From: Luscinia megarhynchos
Lineage: Eukaryota; Chordata; Aves; Passeriformes; Turdidae
DNA length: 64,000 bases
Direction: 5' to 3'
NCBI GenBank assembly: GCA_034336665.1
Contig: JAPFBE010000002.1
Coordinates: 75,147,405-75,211,404, forward strand
Shown: in pieces, positions 37,901 through 48,350 of the stretch
Numbering within the stretch: position 1 is the first letter of the stretch
How the letters are laid out: every line of letters starts with the position of its first letter
Program-made: the position numbers and the translations under genes
Notes under the pieces: generated by a model
Seen by the model: the letters and a program-made list of their open reading frames with translations, nothing else
Databases searched by the model: none
What the model was told of the DNA's origin: nothing

Positions 37901-40900
37901 TTTTCAAGTAGAAGTTTCACGAACAAACCAGGAGAAAACTGGTTTCAGATATTCATTAATTTCATATACAGTTGGTGTCTTCACTTGAAATTCAAATGTC
38001 AGTTGTGTTTATATATGCACAGTTTTTTCCAAATGTTAGCATTTTTCAAGTCTAATAACATTTTAGGTAAAACAGGGTTTTGAGAAAACTTCTGCTGATC
38101 TAGTTGAACACAAACAAGCCCTGTTTGAGTTGGAACTAAGGGAAAAAGACATGGCAAGTCTGATCCAAGACCTGACAAGCTTAGTGGAAGAACAGAAAGC
38201 AAAAATTGCAGAATTAACAAAATCAAATGAAGAAGTTACATCAAACCTAAAGGTATTTGTTTCAAAACATTTCAACTACGTACATTATTTTTTGTGATGT
38301 TTCATCTATAAAAGTCAGTGATTCCATACAAGCTTGATTAACTAAAATACACAGGTTTCCTGTTGCACTAAAACCCAGTAGTGCATACCAGCCTTTATTC
38401 TTGCATCTTGCACTTCTATTTCTCACAAACATTGCTGCCCATATAGAAAAATGTTAACTCATTCATGTTTTTGGAAAGTGCACTCCTTGCCCTGTTAGCA
38501 GTAGCAGTTTGTATATACCAGTTGGTCAACCAAAATTACATTAATAGCCCTGACCCCTTGTAAATTCAAAGAAATGGAACATGCTTCTGCATTGGTCACT
38601 GTATACAAAGTAGAAATGCAATTGAACAAGTAATGCAGTGTAGTTATTATCAGCTTAGTATTTCCCAGTTGTATAATATTAGAAGTATTACTCATTATCT
38701 GCTACTTGTCAGATTTTAATCTTCAATGTGATGGGCACAGTTGCTATGTGGTAACATATTCTAGTACTATTCTATTATTTGTAAATAATTTTTTTAAATC
38801 TTAAGGACATAACTTTTGAATGGCTGTGTGATGCAGTCCAGCTTTGTGCTAAAACTTGAGTGCAGTACAACCCCTGCACAGCTGTTTCTAATCTCCCTTC
38901 TACATGTTGTTAAGGTGCCCATACATTTTGTTGTTGTGCAGAACAGGATTCTGACAGTCAGTGATGCTTTTAAGAAAAAAATTGAAAAATACCTATATTA
39001 AATAGTTGTAATCTATAAAACAAAAAGTAGCTTCGATAATGTGAGATACATATGTATCACTGGAAGTGAAAGTACGTCCCAGCTTCTGTCTTCTGATTTA
39101 GTTTTTAATATCTTTACTTTCTCTTTTGCTTTTCTTGACTTGTGCATTTATAATTCTAGATGGATTTTTTTATGATGATAGAGTGGGTATTCAGAAGTCA
39201 GCTTTACATTTTTCTGGGATTGAAGTATATCTTTTCAAAGCAAACATTTGTGTTTCACAACTGGAATGAGATGCAGATAGAACCCTCAATGCAAGCAGAG
39301 TATTTCTCAGTTAACCTAATTTGGTGTATATAAAGATTACTTTCCTAGCCCCTTAGTATTGGTTTGAAATTTTGAATATTGTTTTAAATGATCTTACTGT
39401 CTTTTCCCAATGTTTGTTCATACAGTGTCGAACTGGAGAACTTGAAACTCTGGTTGAGGAGAACAAACAAAAGGCTGTTCAAGTTGAACTTCTAAAAAAG
39501 GAAAATGGAAAACTTATTTCCCAGCTGACAGCCCAGGAATCTGTGATTGATGGATTAAAAATGGAAAGGAAAATATGGGGGCAGGAGTTGGCAGAACAGG
39601 GTAAAATAGTGGGGTTTTTTCTTTTGCAGAAAAAATGGTGGTGTTCATTATCTTACGTTTCAAATAAATACTCCAATATAATTTTAATCATAGTCCTGAT
39701 CTTACCCAGTTTTAAAGATGATGTGCAAAAATAGATGTTCTGTGGCACATGGGCTGATACAAGATCTGTAACAGCAGTTGTGGGAGTCAGCTGTGAATAC
39801 CGTTTATCTGTTTCCTCAAAATGTGAAAGTACCATAAAGTTGTAAAGAACTTTTAAATGTGAAACTACAAAAACAAGGATCTGTAAATAATGTTATGTAA
39901 TGCTTCTTGTCTAGCAGGGAAGTCTAATATGGAAATTTCACGATGTATCTTAAAAGAGTGTTAAATACTTGGAGAAGAAAAAAAGTTTGGGTATTTTTCA
40001 TTTTTCTCTATTCCTGTGAATCAGCACCACCTTGTGGTCTTTTAGGATATGTAAGAATTGCTGTCAACTATTTTTCAGATAAGTTTTCAAAAAGGATAAA
40101 ACACAGGTCTTCAGTTCTGCATTTTCTCTTAAGTGTTACCTACCTACATATTCAATCCCTACATTGCTTCCACTGGACAAAATAGTCAATACTTTGGTTT
40201 GTAAGGTTCTTACCTTCACCTCCCCAGCCCAATCTCCCAACATTCCACATCTTAAAATAATCTATAAAATGAGTTGCTGTAATGTGAATATCCTGTTTGG
40301 TCCAGGAGCTCATCTTGCGCAAGATCGGGGGAAACTGGAGGCAAGAATTGAAGTTTTAACAAATGAGATTGACATGTTAAAAAAGCAAAAGGAACAGGAC
40401 AGTGATACCATAAAAATTAAAAATAAAATAATGGATGATCAGACAGAAACAATTAGGAGACTAAAAGAAGTAAGTGCCGTATCTCACAATTTGTCTGCTT
40501 AGCTTTCACTGCAAGTCTTAATTTTAGCTGTCACAAAGCATATGATAAAAGTTGGGCCTGCACTCATAGTTTTCCAACTCACACATCACAATCAGGCTGT
40601 CAGTGGCAATTCATTTCACTGAGAGCAGAAGAGGGCTTTTTATTAAATTGATGCACAATGATGCTACTTTGAATCATTGAACCATATTTATGTGCAGACT
40701 TTCTTCTCTTTGCCTTGCTTTAGTTTATTCTTGATAATGATTTTGAGAGGTGACACTAGGATAGCATAATTCTTCCTGTATTTATAATTCTTCCTGAGTG
40801 TTTACAAGAAAAGGAAAAATAATTTTTAAAAGTTTGCTTCACATTTATTTTACAACATAAATATTTTTTTTATTTTATTCTTGTAAAATAGTATTTTGGC

Positions 40901-43900
40901 AGCAGAGGTAATATGTTTTGTCCCAATAATTCCATTTGTCACATTTAGAGACTTAAAACTTTGGCTTATTAATCAAAATTTTATAGCATGTTATGTCAGT
41001 CAGTTAGATGCATTACTCGTTACAGATTGTGAGCTCAGTCACTTGCATATGAGTTGCTTATTCAACTCTTATGTAGAATAAGTTAAAAATAACTTTTTTT
41101 TGTCTTGCTTTCAACTTCAGATTTGTTTTGATGATTTTTTTTTTAAATTCAGACTTCTTTCAGATTAAGATTCAGTAACTGACTATCACTTTACTAAGTG
41201 TTCTTCATACATTTAGAAGAGTAAACTTTCATGTTCTTCTCTGCTTTGTTCCATCGTAGACTAAGCACATACTCTTAAGGGGTAACAATAAAGTTAAGGG
41301 GGTTTACGTGTTCTAAAATATTTATCTTTTAAAGGGCTTACAAGAAAAGGATAAACAAATTAAAAAAAAACATGAAGAAAATCGGGAAGCTCAGAAATTG
41401 CTTCAAGTACAGTTGGATGAAAAAGCTGCTGAATGTGAAAAGCTAATGGAAAAATTAGAAAGGCAAAATGAAAGAAAAGAGGAATTAAAGCAACTGCTAG
41501 AAGAAAAAGAAGTAGAACTTGATGACATTAAGAATGCACACAGGTGATACATACAAATCACAGTAATTCTTTGGGATCATTGTATGCAACACTGCTGTGA
41601 AGTCATTCTATAGTCAGAGAGTAATCACTTGCTATTAAAACCCACAGAAATGAGGGAAAATGGAAGCATGAAAAACTTTTCTGCCTTCCTAAGAAGCAGT
41701 GTTTACATTCATTGTAAATATGTGCATTTTATTTTCAGTGCACTGAAAAAGAGGTGGCAAGGTAAAGGAGAGCTATTAAGCCAGCTGGAGATGCAGGTTA
41801 AACAAATGAAGGAGAACTTTGATTTCAAAGAGAAGAAGCTGATTGAAGAAAGGAATAAAAGCCTTCAAACTCAAAGGTGAACACTTTAATAGTTTGTTTT
41901 GTGACTACTCAGTTGCTGTAGAGTTGCACTATTAATAACTGAAGAAATGCTCAATTACGTGGTGAAAGAATGTGTAATACCTTTTCAACTGTTTGGTGAA
42001 CCCAGTTACAAACTGGGCCTAGAAGGAATTCTTGCTGTAGTGGTGACTTACTTCATGGAACTGGCATTCAGTTACAGCATTTGGCTTCTGAACTTTTCAA
42101 TTTCCATTTTCCTTGAAAATAACCTCACACAATTGGCCTCATCCCATCAATCTAACCTGCCCAAATCCCTTCTGTAGAGCCTGCCTGCCCTGCAGCAGGT
42201 CCATACTGCTGCCCAACTTGGTGTCTGTTAATCACTGTTTGCCTCTGTGACTGTTTCTAAATTACCTGTCATTCTTTTCCCATACAAATAGCAAGATTTT
42301 TAATTTATTGTCTTATTCTTCTTGTACTGTCAATTTCTTTGATCAATTAATAGTTAAATATGAGATGATACAGAAACAAGTATACTCACAACCCAGAAAA
42401 TTATTTCATATGCTTCTGGAATGATGGAGAAGTTTGCTAGACTGATGCCTGTGATAAGTTTTGATTCTTAGTGTCTCTTTTACTTTACTCTTTGGCCCCC
42501 TTCTCATGTTTTTCTTGCCTCCTCCCAACTATTCTTGAGAGAAAAAAACAGAACCACAACAAATAACAATAACAAAAAAGCCAAACAAAACAAACCACCT
42601 CAAATAGTCAATAGTATTTGGGTTAGGTGTTGTTAGAAGATCAATAGTGAAACTGAAATTTTTGTTCTAAATAATTCTGGTTTGTTTCAGAATTTTGTTG
42701 TAAATTAATTGTATAAAATTGCCTTGTTTGTTGTTCCTACATATTTAAGAATTATTCCCTAAAAGCAGGATTTTCTTGGATTTAAAGAAATGCTTCTTTG
42801 CGGTGAAGGAGGCACTTTTCTATTTCTGTGAGACACAGGCTCACGGGCCATTCACAGAATCACATAGTTCATTCACTTCTTTGAAACCAAAAGCATAGTA
42901 AGGAGATGTTTGAAAACAGGTGGAGTTCTCAGCCATGTTGACAGTAGCAAGCCCTAATTTTCATATCCTTTGCTAGTGATTAAATGCCTGCTCGAAGACA
43001 ATGCCAAAAATCCTAAACACACTGCATAAAGCTAGAACATGTGCTTGAGAAAACAGAACACTTCTGCCAATATATGTGTCTTCGTGCTTAAGTTATTAAA
43101 ACCTTATCAAAGGCAGAGTTGGACAAAGCAAATTACTTCAACTGTTTGCAGGACTGTGATTTTTTTTTTTTTTAATCCTTTTTAGGATTGCTGTAGAAAA
43201 GCTTCATAAAATGGATAATGCTTTCAGAAAACAACTTGAGTCAGTGTTGGCAGCGCATCAGGAAGAACTCTTGCACCTGGAAAATGAAAAGGAAAAAACA
43301 AATTGAAGCAGCAAATGAAAAAGTAATTTTAATACTCAATTCATAAATTTATTGTATTTGCATTTTTATTCTACAGCTGCTACAAGAGTGGTGCTTGGAA
43401 GTCTGTTTGAATCTATCAGGCTGACTCCAGATGGAAACAGTCCTGGTTTAGTACTCAATCTTTGCACAGCAAGAAAATCTCTAGACTTGTGCCATTGTAG
43501 TGTTTTATATTCAAGCAAAATAAAGCTCCATGCTATGCAGCTATTATGAATCAATAGCTAACATTTCCTTTTCTATAGAGGCAAGAGTAATGATGACTAT
43601 GCCAGATAATCCATTTAACTCACCTATGCCAACCTTAACTGTTACTGTTTCTGTCATCTACTGCATTCTTCCTTAACCTGACAACTGATGCTTTTTTTCC
43701 ACAATAAGTTTTCTGGATTGATACAGTACTTGCTACCTCCTAGCAGATTAATACATTTATTTTAAAGAAAAAATTCGGCTACTGCATCCAGTATCAAGAG
43801 TAATGATTGCATATTCAAACATAAGCATATAATTCTTGCATTGCTTATCAGTGTTAAAAATAGCCAAGATTATATGGGTTTAGGTGTGCTAAGAAAAGCT

Positions 43901-44065
43901 AGAATTCTACTTCATCTCTGTCTGCTCTTTCAGGTCTACTCTGTTGAAGAAGAAATGCGGGAGCTTCTGCAAGAAATGGCAAACAATAAAAAAGCCATGG
44001 AAAATAAAATACGACGACTTACACATGCACTGAATGATATTCAACAAGGCTTTGAAGGTTATTAA
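25826..44065 (+). CDS. LRRCC1: LRRCC1, centrosomal leucine-rich repeat and coiled-coil protein, two frame disruptions
   Basis: Nineteen coding exons: 25826-25902, 25989-26194, 26545-26610, 27331-27498, 29340-29509, 29613-29822, 30634-30836, 31272-31431, 31729-31877, 32920-33124, 35443-35582, 36884-37086, 38067-38252, 39426-39600, 40306-40469, 41335-41543, 41739-41876, 43186-43322, 43934-44065. The N-terminal third is leucine-rich repeats (LQHLDLSSNQIRRIEGL, SLSLSCNLLTKVEG); the rest is charged coiled coil ending IRRLTHALNDIQQGFEGY. It matches human LRRCC1 exon by exon. LRRCC1 sits at centrioles and supports spindle and cilium structure. Starts at 25826 and 25853 are both possible. Phases agree everywhere except exons 12 and 18, each with one base too many. 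Without those two bases the length would be 1031 aa, close to human (1032). Either the assembly has A-run errors or the gene is damaged or truncated here. Confidence 0.93.
27741..28105 (+). mobile_element. CR1 LINE 3' fragment in LRRCC1 intron 4
   Basis: Contains ACTGGAGCACCTCTCTTACA, AAGGCTGAGAGAATCGGG, TTAGATATTAGGAAAAAATT and GAGGCACTGGAACAGGTTGC, the standard CR1 3' sequence. The terminal tail is missing. Same strand as LRRCC1. Confidence 0.88.
36884..36899 (+). other. LRRCC1: LRRCC1 exon 12 start: +1 phase conflict with an alternative in-frame acceptor
   Basis: Exon 11 ends in phase 2 (CAAAG, then GTATGG). The first acceptor (TTTCAG, ending 36883) gives GAAAAGAACTTGG, which is one A too long to keep the KELG frame; it would reach a stop within about 15 codons. 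A second AG at 36898-36899 (TTGGAAG) restores the frame exactly (AG+C), dropping four residues. Either the second acceptor is used or the four-A run has an extra base. Confidence 0.7.
43293..43306 (+). other. LRRCC1: LRRCC1 exon 18 frameshift: six-A run and premature stop
   Basis: In the frame set by all upstream exons, GGAAAAAACAAATTGA reads into TGA at 43304-43306. Reading with one A fewer gives the expected QIEAANEK and joins exon 19 (VYSVEEEMRELL) in phase. As written, the last 50 or so residues are lost. Confidence 0.8.
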
Positions 44066-44203
44066 TATTTATATTTAAAATTTATATTACACAAGCAGTT
44101 TCATCCACTACAATGTACTTTTCCTTGTTTTCTAGAGAATTAAGTTTTTGTTGTATATTTTGATAGTTCAGGGAGCAAACAAATGTTTTTACATTACTTT
44201 CAT

Positions 44204-44209
44204 AATAAA
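44204..44209 (+). terminator. LRRCC1: Polyadenylation signal of LRRCC1
   Basis: AATAAA lies 138 bases after the LRRCC1 stop codon, in an AT-rich 3' UTR. It is the first canonical signal downstream. Confidence 0.65.
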
Positions 44210-44400
44210 TAGTTATTTCTAACCTTTGTCTATTTTAACTGCTGTCAAAATGGGTCAAAACGTGTAGATTAAAAGCATCATATGTAATTAGGAATTAGCA
44301 TGTTTAATAAGAGAAAATGAGGTTGGAAAGTTCTAAGCCAAGAGCTTGAAGCTTTGCTTCAGTGAGGTCAAGATTCTTGTAAAGAGAGAACCAAGAGTGT

Positions 44401-44715
44401 TGAATCACAGAAGGGCTTGGTTTGAAAGAGATCTTAAAGGTCATCCAGTTCCAACACCCCTGCCATGGGCAGGGACACCTTTCACTAGATCAAGTTGCTC
44501 AGAGCCCCATCCTGCCTGGCCTTGACTACTTCCAGAGATGGGGCATTCACAGCTTTTTTGGACAACCTGTTCCAGTGCCTCACCACCCTCACAGTAAGGA
44601 ATTTTTTCCTATTAGCTAATCTAAACCTACTGTCTTTCAGTTTAAAAACATTCTCCCTTCTCCTGTCACAATATCCCTTTGTAACTAGACTCTCTTCATC
44701 TTTCTGGTACCTGAA
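44401..44715 (-). mobile_element. CR1 LINE 3' fragment, reverse orientation
   Basis: Starts GAATCACAGAAGGGCTTGG (complement of the CR1 end) and continues with GGTCATCCAGTTCCAACACC, GGACAACCTGTTCCAGTGCC and AAGGAATTTTTTCCTATTAG. It lies between LRRCC1 and E2F5. Confidence 0.88.
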
Positions 44716-45249
44716 AACATGTTGAATCTGCCACTGTTGAAAAATATGCAATTACTGCAACTTAGAGTGGCTTTTTTGGCAGCATAGTTTGGTTTGGTCT
44801 GCAGCAATAAGCTTCCTACCAGGCTTTTGAAATAGAGGAGATAATAACCTAAGAGCCTCTTATTGAAGCAAAACATAAGTCTTATGTTAATATTTTGTTA
44901 CACTTATTTCACAATGGAGGCTTTACCACCTCCAGTGTACTCAGGTACTCACTCCATTTGCTTGTTCTCAGAAGATCATAAACTGTTACTGAACTACTCT
45001 GTCCTCTGAAGCATTTTCATGCTGCTCTAGTAAAGGAATCCGTGAGCAGTAAAATCACAGGGACACGCTGATACACCAGGTGGAGCTGCTTCCTCCCCCC
45101 TTGTACCTCGCAGTAGCTGAAGCTGACTCCTGTTGCTCCAGTGACCATAGCAGCCCCTACGCTGATTTTACCATCAGCTTTTCAGGCTTCAGCACATTGG
45201 CACAGTGTAACTCATGGTGCATTTTGGTGCCCAGCAGCCCTGTTACTTT

Positions 45250-45937
45250 TTTTCTAGTGCTAGAAAAAACACTAGCTTTTGGGGACCTGGGGGTACTGAT
45301 CAACAGCCGACTGAATGTGAGCCAGCAGTGTGCCTGGTGGCCAAGAAGGCAAATGGTATCCTGGCCTGTATCAGTAGCAGTGTGGCCAGCAGGAGCAGGG
45401 AGTCATTCTTCCCTTATACTCTGCACTGGTGAGGTCACACCTTGAGTGCTGTGTCCAGTTCCGGGCCCCTCAGTTTAGGAAGGACGTTGAGATGCTTCAA
45501 TTCGTGCAGAGAAGGGCAACAAGGTGGATCAGGGGCTTGGAACACAAGCTCTGTGAGGAATGATGGAGGGAGCTGGGGTTGCTTAGCCTGGAGAAAAGGA
45601 GACTCACAGGTGACCTTATCACTCCCTACAACTGCCTGAAAGGTGGCTGTAGTCGAGGGGGTTGGTCTCTTTCTCCCCAGCAACTGACAGAACGAGAGGA
45701 CACAATCTTAAGCTGCACCAAGGGAAATGTAGGTTAGATATTAGGAAAACATTTTTCACTGAAAGTGATCAAGTGCTGGAATGCTCTGCCTGGGGAGGTG
45801 GTGGAGTCACCACCCCTGGATGTGTTTAAAAAAAGACTGGACGTGGCACTTGGTGCCATGGTTTAGTCGAGGTAATAGGGCATGAGTTGGACTCAATGAT
45901 CTTGAAGGTCTCTTCCAACCCTGTGATTCTGTGTGAG
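45250..45937 (+). mobile_element. CR1 LINE fragment with complete 3' end
   Basis: Shows CTGGGGGTACTGATCAACAG, CTTGAGTGCTGTGTCCAGTT, GGAGCTGGGGTTGCTTAGCC and the end GTCTCTTCCAACCCTGTGAT followed by TCTGTG. Several frame breaks make it inactive. Confidence 0.92.
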
Positions 45938-46480
45938 GCCTGCTGGATTTGTTATCAATTTGTTAATGAAAGCTTGTTGTGTGAACCAGAGCTTGATACC
46001 AGCTGCTTGTTATGAGGTGCAGCTTAAGCGTGGGATGAAAAGGCCTTGAAAACATGGGCACAAGTTGAAAGCAGAGGCCATGACAGCAAAGACAACATCC
46101 TGATGATCAGTGACAAAGCACAACCTTTAAATCTGGGGAACAGACTCTTTGTTTTGAGAATAGAAGTAGCAAAGAAAAAAAAAAAAAAAAGGCAGCCCAA
46201 CAACTGAATAAAGTGCCAAAGTCCCTGCAACAGCCTGGGAAAACAACCCCCACTCCACTTCACACAGGGGGAGGTGTGTAGGGCTGGGAATTGTCTGGAG
46301 ATTGCATGGTCTTATAAAAGGGACAGAAAGCAGACACCTGCTTCAGCTCTCATTCCCTGCTTGGAGTTCCCAGACCTGACCCATGAAAACACCAGGAGTG
46401 AGCCATCAGCACTAATGGGGAGGTGTCTGCACTATGGTACTCTCAGCTAAGGTAGGAGAGAGCTATGAAGGACTCTTTGT
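45938..46480. other. Unclassified repeat-like block, possible LTR
   Basis: Directly follows the CR1 tail. It has a 17-base A run (about 46172-46188), an AATAAA (near 46207) and a TATA-like TTATAAAAGG (near 46312) followed by pyrimidine-rich GC-balanced sequence. No open frame of interest. The TATA box after AATAAA is not the usual LTR order, and no terminal duplication was found. Confidence 0.3.
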
Positions 46481-47440
46481 TGGAAATCTGTGCCATCAGT
46501 TCATAATATGTAAACATTAATAGTGGTAATGGTTAAGATGTAAGAGCATCTCTAGGGTATAAGAACAAACTCTAACTATCAGTTCTCTAAAGGTAGAAGA
46601 ATTACTTCTTACTCTTGTGCTCTATGTACTCCTTCCACAGTATGTGAGGGAAATGCTCACCTGGAACACTGTTCAATAGTACTTTCATGGATATCATTGG
46701 TGCAGAAAACTCACACCACTTCAGAGTGCTTTTCTGTCATGTTGATCAAGTGTTTCCTGGGGCACTTCTTTTTTCTTTGCTTATTATTTGACCAAGCTAC
46801 ACTTCGGGTGAAGTAATTGAATACCTGGAATGCACCAGGAAGTTAAAAGAATTTGTTCTTACCCTGATTCAATGTCTTAATTTCTCCTCTGAGTTTTAAC
46901 TCCAAAATTGTTCAGAAATTTATATTCTGATTTCACCGTATGGAGTTGTTAACAGTTTTAACATGAATTCTTTCTATTCCTTGCTCTTGGCTCAGGAATT
47001 TCATATTACAGTACTTGGGAAAATGCACATATTAGTAGTGCTTGGAACACTTGCTTTTCTTGCAGATGACTCCATCTTTGGCACTGTTTCCCTCTTTATG
47101 CATATATGGCTTCCCTAGAGCTTTTTAATAAGTGTTTAAATGATTTTTGCCTTCAAAATGATAAAATAATAAATATATGGTGAAAGCTGTACCAAATTCA
47201 CCAAATTTATAAATTTCAACCCAGCGTGACTGAAAACATAATTAAATGAATAAAATAAATTTAATTAAATAAAAATATAAACAAAATGTGAACACTGACC
47301 CTGTCAGATGCAAGGCATGCTCTCGTGCATTAATCATGACAATTTAAAATCAATCCATTGTTAGACTTTGTTTTCATTTCCCGACTAGAGAATGATCTGT
47401 TTCAATCAACACCAAGTACGGAATCAAGAAATTCTTGTGT
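46481..47440. other. AT-rich intergenic DNA upstream of E2F5
   Basis: I see no exon, RNA gene or recognisable repeat in this stretch. Confidence 0.5.
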
Positions 47441-47459
47441 TTCTTGAGACCAGGAGGAC

Positions 47460-48124
47460 TGTGATGCAGTGCAGAGAGTGTGTTACCGCGCACGTTGCGC
47501 GGAACGCGCTGTCGCATGTGCGGGTGCAGCTCCTGCGCGCCGCGGCACACCCGGGGCACGCCGCTCCTGCGAGACGGGCGCTGCGGCTCGGCTCCTCTTT
47601 ACGCGCATCCCCGGAATTCTTACGCAGTGTGGACTTTAAAGCTTCTATGACTTCAGTCGATGGTAACTGTGCCCTGCGCCCCTGGGCAGATGTGACAACA
47701 CAGTTTGCAATTAATGTGTGTGTTTTTATATCAAACGCGAACAGCGAAATGAGCGACAAGGAGCTATCGAGGCGGGGACCGGCAGGCTCGCGGGACGGAT
47801 CTGGCCGCCTCCAGGCCCGCGCTCCCCGTGCTGTGAGCGAGAGCCGGGAGTGCCGCGCCAGCCGAGCGCGATCCCCCTCGGCAGCGCAGGGCGCCCGGCC
47901 CGGCCCCGCCGCAGCCCCGCGGCCGCGCCGTGTCCGGGCAACGGCGGCGGCGTCACTTCCTGCGGCCGCCCCTCGCCGCCGCGCTGGGCCGGGGGCCGCG
48001 TCCCGCTCGGGCCGTTGCGGCGGTCGCGACACGTGGCCCCGCCGGCGGCATGGCCGCGGCGGCCGAGGCGGCGGGCGGCGGCAGCAGCCGCCACGAGAAG
48101 AGCCTGGGGCTGCTCACCACCAAG

Positions 48125-48168
<44 letters not shown>

Positions 48169-48350
48169 CAAAGCGGTGCGAGGGCGGGGGGGCGGCCGGC
48201 GGCGCCGCCGGGCACAGGGCCGGCCGCAGCGCGGGGCCGGGCAGGGCCGCCCGCTCCCTCCTGCCGTGCTTCCTTCCTTCCCTACGGCCCACCCGGCGCG
48301 GCGCGGCCTCCCGGCCGCCGACGGGCCGCGGCTGCCCGGGGATGGCTGAC
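47460..48350 (+). promoter_or_regulatory. E2F5: E2F5 CpG-island promoter
   Basis: Dense CpG from about 47480 to 48350 spans the 5' flank, exon 1 and the start of intron 1. An ETS-type site (CACTTCCTG, 47954-47962) and an E-box CACGTG (48030-48035, 15 bases before the ATG) are visible; no TATA box near the start. Long open frames on both strands here are composition artefacts. Confidence 0.75.

Noticed and set aside
44422..44751. Open frames on both strands after LRRCC1
   Set aside because: They come from the antisense CR1 copy at 44401-44715.
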